Counted from the stretch's first letter, positions 9,212 through 17,623 are shown. The stretch is 64,000 nucleotides of DNA from Flavobacterium johnsoniae UW101 (GCF_000016645.1 NC_009441.1:4154001-4218000); one strand, 5' to 3'. The notes: generated from the sequence alone by a model not told the origin. Program-made: numbers and translations.

Positions 9212-9958
9212 TTACTTTTTTCCGGCAGATTTTTGAGCCAAATACTCGTCAACCAATTTCAAAGTATGATTTAAAGATTCTTTACTAGTCCAGTCATCAT
9301 GTCCCGAAATTATATAATCCGGTTTTTTGAATTTTGCCTGCACTTTTTTTATAGATTTCTGCCATTCTTTAACATCAGCATCACCCAGATAACCTAAATC
9401 TAATGCTTCTGCACTTTTTACAAAACAGCCTCCGTAAAGAATTTTCTCTTTTTTAAACCATGCTACAATATTATCAGGAGCATGTCCTTTTCCTGGGTAA
9501 TAAACTTCAAAAGTATGATTTCCAACAGTAAATGTTGTATCATTTGAAATTATAAATTCTGCTCTTGGTTCCTTATTCTTTTTAAGAATATCATCAGTCA
9601 GTTTAATTGAGTACGTTTTGATTCCTTTTTTCTTGTAAAAATCAAATCCTCCTGCACGATCTTCATGAGAATGCGTGCCAAAAAGCATCACAACCTCTTT
9701 ATTGTGTTTTGCTTTTATGCTGTCTAATAACGGCTGAAACTGTGTTTTATCCCAAGGCGCATCAAAAAGCACAACGCCTTTATCTGTAACAACATACATA
9801 GCATTGGCAGAAATCTTAGTTCCTTTGTAATCATTAAAAGTTCTATAAACATAAAAGTCACCTGTAAGATGACTTATTTGTAATGGCGAATTCTTAGATT
9901 GTCCCAAACTATTTGAAACCGCGGCTAAGAATAAAATTATCGAAGCTAATTTTCGCAT
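9212..9958 (-). CDS. Subclass B1 metallo-beta-lactamase (JOHN/BlaB/IND type)
   Basis: A 248-residue periplasmic enzyme with signal peptide MRKLASIILFLAAVSNSLGQ. All B1 zinc ligands are present: H96, H98 and H159 for site 1, and D100, C178 and H220 for site 2. The stretches THSHEDRAGG, YYPGKGH and GHDDW closely resemble the chromosomal enzymes of Flavobacterium johnsoniae (JOHN-1) and Elizabethkingia (BlaB). Such enzymes hydrolyse most beta-lactams, including carbapenems. No mobile element or integron is nearby, so this looks like an intrinsic gene. It sits 13 bases after a DUF2147 gene on the same strand. Confidence 0.93.
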   Translation of the reverse strand: MRKLASIILFLAAVSNSLGQSKNSPLQISHLTGDFYVYRTFNDYKGTKISANAMYVVTDKGVVLFDAPWDKTQFQPLLDSIKAKHNKEVVMLFGTHSHEDRAGGFDFYKKKGIKTYSIKLTDDILKKNKEPRAEFIISNDTTFTVGNHTFEVYYPGKGHAPDNIVAWFKKEKILYGGCFVKSAEALDLGYLGDADVKEWQKSIKKVQAKFKKPDYIISGHDDWTSKESLNHTLKLVDEYLAQKSAGKK

Positions 9959-9971
9959 GTATTATTTTGAA

Positions 9972-10400
9972 TTAATTTTTCACTCGTGTCCAATATTGTG
10001 TTCTTCCCATTAAAGAAATTCCAACATAACCGCGAAGTTTTAATTTATCTGCAGATTCTAATGAAATATAACATTTGTATTTTTTACCGCTTGTAGGATC
10101 TAAAATAGTTCCTCCGTTATACTCAGAACCGTCTTTTTTTAAACCATTTATAATAACCATTCCTAAAATTGGTTTATTTTTTTCAGCTCCGTCACATTTT
10201 ACACAAAGATCTTTTTTATGGTTCTCGCGCAGTATCTCTATAACCTTTCCGTATATTTTTCCTGACTTTTCATAAATCTCTACAACAGATTTTGCTTCAC
10301 CAGTTTCATCATCAATGGTTTTCCATTTTCCAATTACACTTTGACTTTGCATGGTCAGCGCAAAGAAGAACACTCCGATAGTTAGCATCAAATTTTTCAT
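9972..10400 (-). CDS. DUF2147 exported protein
   Basis: A 142-residue protein with a signal peptide (MKNLMLTIGVFFFALTMQSQ) and a small beta-rich mature part. The order IGKWKTIDDETGEAKSVVEI, KIYGKV, GTILDPTSGKKYKC and LKLRGYVG is typical of DUF2147 proteins, which are thought to form a lipocalin-like barrel. The two cysteines in LCVKCDG could form a disulfide. It starts one base after the YihY gene ends and precedes the beta-lactamase, so the three may share a transcript. The ligand is unknown. Confidence 0.88.
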   Translation of the reverse strand: MKNLMLTIGVFFFALTMQSQSVIGKWKTIDDETGEAKSVVEIYEKSGKIYGKVIEILRENHKKDLCVKCDGAEKNKPILGMVIINGLKKDGSEYNGGTILDPTSGKKYKCYISLESADKLKLRGYVGISLMGRTQYWTRVKN

Positions 10401-10401
10401 A

Positions 10402-11325
10402 TTATTTTTCTTTTTTTTGTTTTAATTTTCTGATAGAAGCATTCAATTCGAACCCTAAAAGCAGAATCATACAGTTTATCCAAATATAAAACATTAGAAT
10501 TAATAATGTTCCAATTGAACCATAAAGTTCGTTATATTTTGAGAATTTTATAACCCAAATGCCAAAAAAGAACGAAGATATAACAATTAAGACCGTTGTA
10601 AAAACAGAACCAATGCTGATAAAAGGCACTTTATTGTACTGTTTTGTACCATAACGTAATAATATTGAAGATGTTATCAAAATCATCAGAATAACGAATA
10701 AATATCGCCCTAAAATAATCAGTGGAATACGATCGCTTAATACATCCTGAATAATTGTTTTTTGAATGAAAACCTCAAAAACTACAATTGTAGCCACAGT
10801 TACAAACAAAATTACAGTCATAACGAGTGAAATAGCCAAAGCAACCAAATATTGTCTAAAAAAACCTCTCTTATCAAAAACGTGTTTAGACGATTCAAAA
10901 CCGCTTAAAATTCCGTTAATACCATTTGCCATCAAAAAAATAGAAAGTAAAAAACCCGACGATAATAAGCCCGAGTGACTATTATTTAAAATATCACTGA
11001 TAATTTTACTAATAGCATCATACGTATTTGGAGGAACACTCTGCTGTACAAACTGCAGGAAATCTTCCTGAAAATTATCTATCGGAATAAACGGAATTAA
11101 GTTTAAAATAAATAAAGCAAAAGGAAATAAAGCCATAAAAAAGCTGAAAGAAACAGCGCTTGCATGATATGAAAAAGCACCTTCAAGAATCCCTAAAGTG
11201 TACATTTCAAGTAAATCATACAAAGAAAATCCCTCTAACCAAGGGAGCTTTATTCTTTTTAAAAGTCGGGCTGCGTTGCGTATTACGGGCAGTTTTTCAA
11301 TCCGATCCTCTATTTCTTTCGACAT
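10402..11325 (-). CDS. YihY/BrkB-family inner-membrane protein
   Basis: A 307-residue membrane protein with about six hydrophobic helices between residues 45 and 300 and a basic C-terminal tail (RKLKQKKEK). The segment GAFSYHASAVSFSFFMALFPF is the hallmark of the YihY/BrkB family (UPF0761); this family is no longer believed to be RNase BN. The molecular role is unknown. It overlaps no neighbour but is one base from the DUF2147 gene, suggesting co-transcription. Confidence 0.92.
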   Translation of the reverse strand: MSKEIEDRIEKLPVIRNAARLLKRIKLPWLEGFSLYDLLEMYTLGILEGAFSYHASAVSFSFFMALFPFALFILNLIPFIPIDNFQEDFLQFVQQSVPPNTYDAISKIISDILNNSHSGLLSSGFLLSIFLMANGINGILSGFESSKHVFDKRGFFRQYLVALAISLVMTVILFVTVATIVVFEVFIQKTIIQDVLSDRIPLIILGRYLFVILMILITSSILLRYGTKQYNKVPFISIGSVFTTVLIVISSFFFGIWVIKFSKYNELYGSIGTLLILMFYIWINCMILLLGFELNASIRKLKQKKEK

Positions 11326-11387
11326 AAACTTAGGTTTTTAGACTTCTTAGATTTTTAATTAATAACTGATAATTTATAATTAACAAT

Positions 11388-12245
11388 TTAAAAGGCTTTC
11401 AAGCTCAAATCCATATTATATACAGAATGTGTCAAAGCACCAGACGAAATATAATTTACACCGCATAAAGCATATTCACGAACTGTTTTTTCGCTGATAT
11501 TTCCAGAAGATTCTGTCTGACATTTTGAACCAATCAAATTCACTGCCGTTTTAGTATCTTCATAATTAAAGTTATCAATCAGGATTCTATGAACTCCGTT
11601 ACTTAATAAAATCTCTCTGATTTCATCCAGATTGCGAGCTTCAACAATAATTTTCAAATCAAGATTATTCTCTTTTAAATATTCTTTTGCTTTAGAAATA
11701 GCACGTGTAATGCCGCCGGCAAAATCAATATGATTGTCTTTCAGCATAATCATATCATACAAAGCATAACGATGATTTTCGCCACCGCCAATTTTTACAG
11801 CCCATTTTTCAGCCACCCTAAAATTTGGAGTCGTTTTGCGTGTATCCAAAATTTTTGCGTTTGTTCCTTCCAAAAGCCCCATTAAATGGTTTGTTTTTGT
11901 CGCAATTGCAGACATTCTCTGCATGGTGTTCAAAACCACTCGTTCTGCTTTCAAAATAGATTGCGAACTTCCCGAAACTTCAAAAACAACTTCCCCGTAT
12001 TCTACATGCGTTCCGTCTTCTATAAAAGTTTTTACTTTTAATTTTGGATCAACATGTTCAAATATCATCTTAGCAAGTTCAACACCGGCAATGATTCCCT
12101 GATCTTTTACCAATAGTTTCGCCTGACCGTGAGCTGTATCTGGAATACAGGCAAGTGAACTGTAATCACCTGGACCAACATCTTCTCTAATAGCATTTTT
12201 TATTAAAAGTTGTAATTCTGCTTGAAATTGAGCTTCGCTTATCAT
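11388..12245 (-). CDS. nadC: Nicotinate-nucleotide pyrophosphorylase (carboxylating)
   Basis: A 285-residue quinolinate phosphoribosyltransferase. It converts quinolinate and PRPP into nicotinate mononucleotide in de novo NAD synthesis. Typical features are REDVGPGDYSSLAC near the start, ERVVLNTMQRMSAIAT, TRKTTPNFR (substrate-binding arginines), HRYALYDMIMLKDNH and the C-terminal SSGALTHSV. Length is normal. No nadA or nadB lies nearby. It is 62 bases upstream of the YihY gene on the same strand. Confidence 0.96.
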   Translation of the reverse strand: MISEAQFQAELQLLIKNAIREDVGPGDYSSLACIPDTAHGQAKLLVKDQGIIAGVELAKMIFEHVDPKLKVKTFIEDGTHVEYGEVVFEVSGSSQSILKAERVVLNTMQRMSAIATKTNHLMGLLEGTNAKILDTRKTTPNFRVAEKWAVKIGGGENHRYALYDMIMLKDNHIDFAGGITRAISKAKEYLKENNLDLKIIVEARNLDEIREILLSNGVHRILIDNFNYEDTKTAVNLIGSKCQTESSGNISEKTVREYALCGVNYISSGALTHSVYNMDLSLKAF

Positions 12246-12421
12246 TTTTCTATTTTTAATAATAATGCTAAATTAGGACTTATTTTATGGATTTGAAAAT
12301 TCCGATAACATGAAAAATTATACAAAACATTAAATATCTCTTTTTTAACCATTAAGATATTCAGAAAAATAAAGTTACAATTCTTAACAAAACTTAGTCT
12401 CTGAATAAGCTTTCAATTAAA

Positions 12422-12429
12422 TATCTTTG
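12422..12429 (+). promoter_or_regulatory. -7 element of the AlkC-like gene
   Basis: TATCTTTG is an exact TAnnTTTG element, 21 bases before the ATG at 12451. The in-frame TTG at 12427 lies inside it and so cannot be the start. No clear -33 element is seen. Confidence 0.5.
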
Positions 12430-12450
12430 AGTTTCATTCAAACAAAAATC

Positions 12451-13551
12451 ATGGGATTAATTAAAGATATTTACTCGGTTTCTTTTTACGAAAATTTTAG
12501 TCAGGCTGTTGCCGAAGTATATCCTGCATTCAATAAACAAAAATTTATCGAAGCCATTTATGAAGGCGATTTTGCCCAGAAAGAATGGAAAGAAAGAATG
12601 AAACATACAACAGTTGTGTTTCATCAGTTTATGCCTCAAAACTTTCCAGAAGCCGTTTCTCTAATTGATAAAATCATAGAAAATCTAAGAAAAAACAACT
12701 TTGCAGACAGCAATCTGGCTTTTATTTTCTTTGCCGATTATATCGAAATATACGGCTTAGACGATTTTGAAACTTCGGCGAAAGCCTTTGTATCTATAAC
12801 GCAGTTTATAAGCTGTGAATTTGCTGTTCGTCCTTTTATTTTAAAATATAAAGAGAAAATGATCGACGAAATGACAAAATGGTCTTTACACGAAAACCAC
12901 CACGTTCGACGTTTGGCCAGCGAAGGTTCACGCCCAAGATTACCGTGGGCCATGGCGATTCCGTTTCTTAAAAAAGATCCCTCCTCTATTCTTCCTATTT
13001 TAGAGAATTTAAAAAATGATCCTTCAGAATATGTCCGAAGAAGTGTTGCCAATAACTTAAATGATATTGCAAAAGATAATCCACAGATTGTATTAGAGAT
13101 CGCTTCCAGATGGAAAGGCCACAGCAAAGAAACAGATGGAATTATTAAACACGGAAGCCGAACTTTATTAAAACAAGGACATCCGGAAATTCTGAGCCAT
13201 TATGGTTTAGAAAGCACCAATATTGAACTTTCGTCTTTTGAAATTAAAACGCCAGTGGTGAAAATTGGAGATTACCTGCAGTTTCATTTTCATTTAAACA
13301 ATAAAAACGAAGAACCAAAAACAGTTCGTTTAGAATATGCTGTGCATTATAAAAAAGCAAAAGGACATTTAGCAAAAAAAGTCTTTAAAATCAGTGAGAA
13401 AATTTATCATCCCAATCAACTAACTAAGATTGAAAGAAATCAATCTTTTAAATTGATTACGACGCGCGTTTTTCATACTGGAGTGCATCAATTGTCGATT
13501 ATAATTAATGGAACTGAAAGTGAAGTTTTGGAATTTGAGTTGATTGATTAA
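12451..13551 (+). CDS. AlkC-like DNA alkylation repair glycosylase
   Basis: A 366-residue protein from the ATG at 12451. The first two thirds are HEAT-like helical repeats with signatures of the AlkC branch of the AlkC/AlkD superfamily: GLDDFETSAKAFVSITQFIS, CEFAVRPF, HHVRRLASEGSRPRLPW and DPSEYVRRSVANNLNDIAKD. AlkC and AlkD excise alkylated bases such as 3-methyladenine without flipping the base. From about residue 270 a beta-rich segment resembles the extra Ig-like domain known in some AlkC proteins. No ada or alkA gene is adjacent. The gene is monocistronic and is followed by a cluster of palindromes. Confidence 0.85.
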   Translation: MGLIKDIYSVSFYENFSQAVAEVYPAFNKQKFIEAIYEGDFAQKEWKERMKHTTVVFHQFMPQNFPEAVSLIDKIIENLRKNNFADSNLAFIFFADYIEIYGLDDFETSAKAFVSITQFISCEFAVRPFILKYKEKMIDEMTKWSLHENHHVRRLASEGSRPRLPWAMAIPFLKKDPSSILPILENLKNDPSEYVRRSVANNLNDIAKDNPQIVLEIASRWKGHSKETDGIIKHGSRTLLKQGHPEILSHYGLESTNIELSSFEIKTPVVKIGDYLQFHFHLNNKNEEPKTVRLEYAVHYKKAKGHLAKKVFKISEKIYHPNQLTKIERNQSFKLITTRVFHTGVHQLSIIINGTESEVLEFELID

Positions 13552-13836
13552 TGTTCCCATTTTAATGCTCCAGCGGAGCAGAATATTTATAGTCAATATT
13601 ATCGTCTTGCACAAAAGAGCTCCAGCGGAGCGGCATATTTATTTCGCCCCGCTGGGGCTTTGTCGTTGTGGCAACCTTATTATTCTACAAATATTTCGTC
13701 CCTCTGGGACTTTTTAAAACTAAATTTAAGCATCATCTAAAAACTTAACCAACGTTTTTCCTTACTTTTATAATTCAAAAAAATCCAAAAACAAGTTTCT
13801 TAATCTAAATTAAGTTACAGATTTCTATCACAACTG
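13552..13836. repeat. Cluster of four GC-rich palindromes
   Basis: In an AT-rich gap lie TGCTCCAGCGGAGCA (13566-13580), GAGCTCCAGCGGAGC (13618-13632), GCCCCGCTGGGGC (13646-13658) and GTCCCTCTGGGAC (13698-13710), joined by similar ATATTTAT/AATATTTCGTC spacers. Sets of this kind are interspersed in many Flavobacteriia genomes as I recall them. They are noncoding and could fold into serial hairpins after the AlkC-like gene. Confidence 0.75.
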
Positions 13837-13844
13837 TAATTTTG
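13837..13844 (+). promoter_or_regulatory. -7 element of the pirin operon
   Basis: TAATTTTG fits TAnnTTTG and lies 25 bases before the pirin ATG. Confidence 0.45.
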
Positions 13845-13869
13845 TTTTCAAATCAAATAAAAATACCAC

Positions 13870-14751
13870 ATGTCAAATATCAGTTTAATTATCGAAGAAC
13901 GTGCTGCCAATATTGGCAACTTTATGGTAGGCCGTTTACTGCCTTTCCGTGAAAAAAGAGCTGTTGGGCCATTTGTATTTATCGACCATATGGGACCCGC
14001 ACATTTAAGTGACCATGAAAATATGGATGTTCCGCCTCATCCGCATATCGGACTTTCTACGCTTACTTTTTTGTTTGAAGGAAGCATTATGCATCGCGAT
14101 AGTTTAGGAACAGAATTGGAAATAAAACCCGGCGCTGTAAACTGGATGACAGCCGGAAAAGGAATTGTACATTCTGAAAGAACTCCTGACTATTTAAGAC
14201 ATTCAGATAAAATGCTGCACGGATTACAGATTTGGGTTGCGCTTCCAAAAGAATTGGAACAAATGGATCCGAATTTCACTCATGTTGAAGCAGATGATAT
14301 CCCAGCTTGGGAAGAAGACGGCGTTTCATACAAATTGATTGCAGGAGAAGCTTTTGGTAAAAAATCTCCAGTTCCGGTTTATAGTCCGCTTTATTTTATT
14401 GAAATTAAGAGTAGAGAAGCTAAGAAAATTAATATTGGACACCATTTATTTGGCGAAAGCGGTTTGTATATCTTAGAAGGAAGCATCAAAAACGGTGAAC
14501 ATACTTACGATCCGAGACAAATTTTAATTACAACTGAAGCTTCTCTTTGCGAATTTGAAATCGCTGAAAACTCGACAGTATATATTTTCGGCGGACAGCC
14601 ATTCCCAGAAGAACATTTTATCTTTTGGAATTTCGTTTCATCTGATAAAAACCTCATCGAAAAAGCTAAAAAAGACTGGACAGAACAAACTTTCCCAAAA
14701 GTTCCGGGAGAAACTGAATTTGTTCCATTACCTGAACCAAGAATTAAATAA
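13870..14751 (+). CDS. Pirin-family bicupin protein
   Basis: A 293-residue cytosolic protein with two cupin domains. The four metal ligands of pirins are in place: H57, H59, H101 and E103 (in PPHPHIGLSTL and GIVHSER). Pirins bind iron or another metal, and some show quercetin 2,3-dioxygenase activity; the physiological role in bacteria is unsettled and often linked to stress. It heads a tight run with an OsmC gene (2 bases apart) and a GNAT gene, which points to one operon, and it has its own -7 element. Confidence 0.93.
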   Translation: MSNISLIIEERAANIGNFMVGRLLPFREKRAVGPFVFIDHMGPAHLSDHENMDVPPHPHIGLSTLTFLFEGSIMHRDSLGTELEIKPGAVNWMTAGKGIVHSERTPDYLRHSDKMLHGLQIWVALPKELEQMDPNFTHVEADDIPAWEEDGVSYKLIAGEAFGKKSPVPVYSPLYFIEIKSREAKKINIGHHLFGESGLYILEGSIKNGEHTYDPRQILITTEASLCEFEIAENSTVYIFGGQPFPEEHFIFWNFVSSDKNLIEKAKKDWTEQTFPKVPGETEFVPLPEPRIK

Positions 14752-14753
14752 TT

Positions 14754-15149
14754 ATGGATACAATATCAGCAAAAATAGATACACGTTTATATCGAACAGA
14801 AATCACATCTGCCAGCGGAAATGTTTTAATTTCTGATGAACCTCAGCAGCTGGGAGGCAAAAACTTAGGACTCAACCCAACAGAACTTTTGGCTTCATCT
14901 TTAGCCTCTTGCACTCTGATTACTTTACGAATGTATATTAATCGTAAACAATGGAACGTAGAAGAAATCAATATAAAAATTGATTTTGAAAGAGATTCAG
15001 AGCGAAATTGTACCTCATTTACCAGAAAAATCGAAGTAATAGGAGAAATTGACGATACACAAAGACAAAGATTAGAAACGATTGCAAACAGCTGTCCAAT
15101 TCATAAAACACTGACACATTCAATCGAAATTAAAACGACATTAATATAA
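14754..15149 (+). CDS. OsmC/Ohr-family peroxide-reducing protein
   Basis: A 131-residue protein of the OsmC fold. Both redox cysteines are visible, in SLASCTLITLRMY and ANSCPIHKTL, and GGKNLGLNPTELLASSLASC is a typical core. Family members reduce organic hydroperoxides, fatty-acid peroxides in particular. It starts 2 bases after the pirin stop and is followed 5 bases later by a GNAT gene, suggesting a small oxidative-stress operon. Confidence 0.93.
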   Translation: MDTISAKIDTRLYRTEITSASGNVLISDEPQQLGGKNLGLNPTELLASSLASCTLITLRMYINRKQWNVEEINIKIDFERDSERNCTSFTRKIEVIGEIDDTQRQRLETIANSCPIHKTLTHSIEIKTTLI

Positions 15150-15154
15150 TTATA

Positions 15155-15439
15155 ATGGAAATTCAACAAATAAACGATACAAGAAGAGGCTATTTTGAAG
15201 CAATTGAAGACGGAAAAGAAGCTGGAAAAATGACTTACACTTGGGCAGGAGATTCTAAATTCATTATCGATCACACCGAAGTAAGCCCAGATTTTAATGG
15301 GAAAGGTGTTGGTAAAAAACTAGTTATGGCAGCGGTAGATTATGCAAAGGCAAACAACTTAAAAATTATTCCGCTTTGTCCTTTTGCAAAAAGTGTTTTT
15401 GATAAAGTTGAAGAAATTCGTGATGTACTTTTTTCTTGA
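15155..15439 (+). CDS. Small GNAT-type N-acetyltransferase (YjdJ-like)
   Basis: A 94-residue protein of the short GNAT class. The stretch HTEVSPDFNGKGVGKKLVM is the acetyl-CoA binding loop, and LKIIPLCPFAKSVFDK is the characteristic C-terminal part of this subfamily. The substrate is unknown. It is the third gene of the pirin-OsmC-GNAT run. It is shorter than ordinary GNAT enzymes, as expected for the subfamily, and not truncated. Confidence 0.9.
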   Translation: MEIQQINDTRRGYFEAIEDGKEAGKMTYTWAGDSKFIIDHTEVSPDFNGKGVGKKLVMAAVDYAKANNLKIIPLCPFAKSVFDKVEEIRDVLFS

Positions 15440-15462
15440 GTTTCTAAGATTCTGAGATGCTA

Positions 15463-15480
15463 TCCCGATAGCTATCGGGA
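15463..15480. repeat. 18-bp palindrome, dispersed copy 1
   Basis: TCCCGATAGCTATCGGGA is a perfect palindrome 23 bases after the GNAT stop. It recurs with one mismatch at 20343-20360, in both cases followed by CTAA. It may work as a terminator stem or be a dispersed repeat. Confidence 0.7.
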
Positions 15481-15494
15481 CTAAGTTTTTTTTA

Positions 15495-15618
15495 ACCGCA
15501 AAGTTCGCGAAGGATTACGCAAAGTTCGCAAAGTTCGCAAAGTTTTTTAAGCAAAGCTTTGCGAACTTTGCGTTTATATTAAGTCAAGCTTAGAATAAAA
15601 CTTTGCGAACTTTGCGGT
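15495..15618. repeat. Nested inverted repeat built from GCAAAGTTC units
   Basis: Outer arms ACCGCAAAGTTCGC (15495-15508) and GCGAACTTTGCGGT (15605-15618) are perfect complements. Inner arms 15517-15533 and 15557-15573 are also complementary. CGCAAAGTT is repeated directly several times within the left half. It occupies most of the space between the GNAT and adenosine deaminase genes. Confidence 0.8.
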
Positions 15619-15667
15619 AAAACCCACAACAACAAAAAACAAATTTTCAAAATTCTCCGAAAACTCG

Positions 15668-15675
15668 TATATTTG
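15668..15675 (+). promoter_or_regulatory. -7 element of the adenosine deaminase gene
   Basis: TATATTTG fits TAnnTTTG, 21 bases before the ATG at 15697 and just beyond the inverted repeat. Confidence 0.5.
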
Positions 15676-15696
15676 CATGTAATTTAAACTTAGAGT

Positions 15697-17112
15697 ATGA
15701 CAAGGATAATTACGCTTTTCTGTATTTTTATAGCACAAATCGGCTTTTCTCAATCAGCTGAGAGTTATTTAGAAAAAATCAGAAATAATGAAGCTCTCTT
15801 AACAGCTTTTTTTCAACAAATGCCAAAAGGAGGCGATTTACACCACCATTTTTCAGGATCCGTTTATGCAGAACCTCTTTTAGAAAGAGCGATTGCAGAA
15901 GACTTTTATTTGAATTTAGAAACTATGGCAGTTTCTAAAACCAAACCTGCAAACGGAAACTGGGAAAATTTCTCATCTCTTAAAAACAAAGGAAAATTAG
16001 ACTATTACGAACAGCAGATTATGCAGACTTGGTCGGTAAAAGACTATAATGGTTCTGTACCTTCTGACGATCAGTTTTTTGATTCTTTTATGAAATTCGA
16101 GCCGACTATTCAAGGTCATTTTGCAGAAGGAATGCTCGAATTAAAAAAACGTGCCATTGCCGAAAATGTAAGTTATATCGAAACACAATTATCGACAATT
16201 CCATGCGATATGAATGTTTCAGATTTAGCTGATTTCAACACAAAACTTCGCCAATCTGCTGATCAAAAAGACGAAAAAGCAGTTCTAAAACTTTTAGATG
16301 ATTTGTATAAATCGCTTCAGAAAAAAGACGCTAAAAAATATGCTGAAGATTTCAATACTAATTTCATAACAAAACTGCACAAGGATTTAAAAATGGATGA
16401 CGATAAATTCACCATGCGTTATCAAAACTTTGTACTTCGTTTTATGGAACCTGTAGATTTATTCAAAAACCTGGTTATCGCTTTTATTTCATCAAACGAA
16501 AATAAACTGACTGCCGGTGTAAACATCGTTTCTCCAGAACACGGACAGACTTCTATGAAAGATTACTGGCTTCACATGGTAATGTTTAAATACTGTCATT
16601 CTAAATTTCCAGACGTAAAATATACGCTTCATGCGGGTGAATTAACTTTAGGATTGGTTCAGCCAGAAGAATTAACGTGGCACATTAACGATGCGATTTA
16701 TGTTGCCGGTGCAAACAGAATTGGTCACGGAGTTGATATCGCTTACGAAGCCAATTCGTATGATTTATTAAAATATATGGCTCAAAAAAATATTCCAATT
16801 GAAATCAATTTAGTGAGCAACGAATTCATTTTGAAGGTAAAAGAAAACAGACATCCGTTTACGCTTTACAAAGAATTTAATGTGCCAATTGTGATCAGTA
16901 CAGACGATGCAGGAATTTTAAGAAGCAATATGACAGAACAATATGTTTTACTGGCAAAAAGATATCCTGACGTAAATTATGAAACGATTAAAAAATACGT
17001 TTACAACAGCATCAATTACAGTTTTATTCAGGATGCATCGGTAAAAAAACAATTAATTAAAGATTTAGATAATCGTTTTAAAACTTTTGAATCGAAATTT
17101 TCTAAAAACTAA
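15697..17112 (+). CDS. Exported adenosine deaminase-family protein
   Basis: A 471-residue protein with a signal peptide (MTRIITLFCIFIAQIGFSQ) and a metal-dependent deaminase domain. Expected zinc and catalytic motifs are present: H49 and H51 in MPKGGDLHHHFSGS, LHAGE, RIGHGVD and STDDAGI. The length of the region between the first histidines and LHAGE is like the growth-factor-type deaminases (ADGF/ADA2), which are also secreted. It probably deaminates adenosine or a related nucleoside in the periplasm for purine salvage. It is flanked by inverted repeats and has its own -7 element. Confidence 0.9.
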   Translation: MTRIITLFCIFIAQIGFSQSAESYLEKIRNNEALLTAFFQQMPKGGDLHHHFSGSVYAEPLLERAIAEDFYLNLETMAVSKTKPANGNWENFSSLKNKGKLDYYEQQIMQTWSVKDYNGSVPSDDQFFDSFMKFEPTIQGHFAEGMLELKKRAIAENVSYIETQLSTIPCDMNVSDLADFNTKLRQSADQKDEKAVLKLLDDLYKSLQKKDAKKYAEDFNTNFITKLHKDLKMDDDKFTMRYQNFVLRFMEPVDLFKNLVIAFISSNENKLTAGVNIVSPEHGQTSMKDYWLHMVMFKYCHSKFPDVKYTLHAGELTLGLVQPEELTWHINDAIYVAGANRIGHGVDIAYEANSYDLLKYMAQKNIPIEINLVSNEFILKVKENRHPFTLYKEFNVPIVISTDDAGILRSNMTEQYVLLAKRYPDVNYETIKKYVYNSINYSFIQDASVKKQLIKDLDNRFKTFESKFSKN

Positions 17113-17122
17113 TATTTAATTT

Positions 17123-17206
17123 CACGCAGATTTTACAGATTTAAGCTGATTTGTCCAGATTTTTATCTAAAAAATTAAATCTGCTCAAATCTGTAAAATC
17201 TGCGTG
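17123..17206. repeat. 20-bp inverted repeat (TTTTACAGATT type)
   Basis: Arms 17123-17142 (CACGCAGATTTTACAGATTT) and 17187-17206 are perfect complements around a 44-base loop. It fills the space between the deaminase and the ABM gene and could act as a terminator or as a dispersed element. A sister element with a different sequence but the same plan lies at 17534-17609. Confidence 0.85.
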
Positions 17207-17221
17207 CAAAAAAATAAAATT

Positions 17222-17524
17222 ATGATCCTAGAAGCAGCATTTCTTTATGTAAAACCAGAATTAGCCTCTAAATTTGAAGCTGATTTTGCAAAAGCAAGTC
17301 AATATATTTCATCAGTCGACGGTTATTTAGGACATCGATTAGAAAAATGTCTTGAGGTAGAAAACAAATATCTTTTGTTGGTCGACTGGAATACACTTGA
17401 AGATCATACAGTAGGTTTTAGAACTTCTGAAGCATATTTAGAGTGGAAGAAAATTTTACATCATTATTACGAACCTTTTCCAATTGTAGAACATTTTGAA
17501 ACGGTTTTTGAAAATAAAAAATAG
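17222..17524 (+). CDS. ABM-domain (antibiotic biosynthesis monooxygenase-like) protein
   Basis: A 100-residue single-domain protein with a dimeric alpha/beta-barrel pattern: an N-terminal strand MILEAAFLYVKPE, the helix EFEADFAKASQ-like stretch, then DGYLGHRLEKCLE, NKYLLLVDWNTLEDH and a C-terminal PFPIVEHFE. ABM domains act as cofactor-less oxygenases or heme-degrading enzymes, but most are uncharacterised. The ATG at 17222 is chosen; the upstream GTG at 17204 falls within the right arm of the inverted repeat. Confidence 0.85.
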   Translation: MILEAAFLYVKPELASKFEADFAKASQYISSVDGYLGHRLEKCLEVENKYLLLVDWNTLEDHTVGFRTSEAYLEWKKILHHYYEPFPIVEHFETVFENKK

Positions 17525-17533
17525 ATTTTATTT

Positions 17534-17609
17534 GCCACAGATTTCACAGATTTACACAGATTAAATTATCCTCAATTTAAAAATCCTTCTAATCTGTGAA
17601 ATCTGTGGC
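17534..17609. repeat. 19-bp inverted repeat (TTTCACAGATT type)
   Basis: Arms GCCACAGATTTCACAGATT (17534-17552) and its complement (17591-17609) flank a 38-base loop between the ABM gene and rlmH. It shares the CAGATTT core with the element at 17123-17206. Confidence 0.85.
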
Positions 17610-17623
17610 TAAAAGAAAAAACA

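Noticed and set aside
12427..12450. TTG start extending the AlkC-like gene by eight codons
   Set aside because: The TTG lies inside an exact -7 promoter element, and the ATG at 12451 follows at the expected distance.
15495..15540. Short tandem CGCAAAGTT units as a possible CRISPR or VNTR
   Set aside because: Only a few 9-base units without spacers, within a larger inverted repeat.
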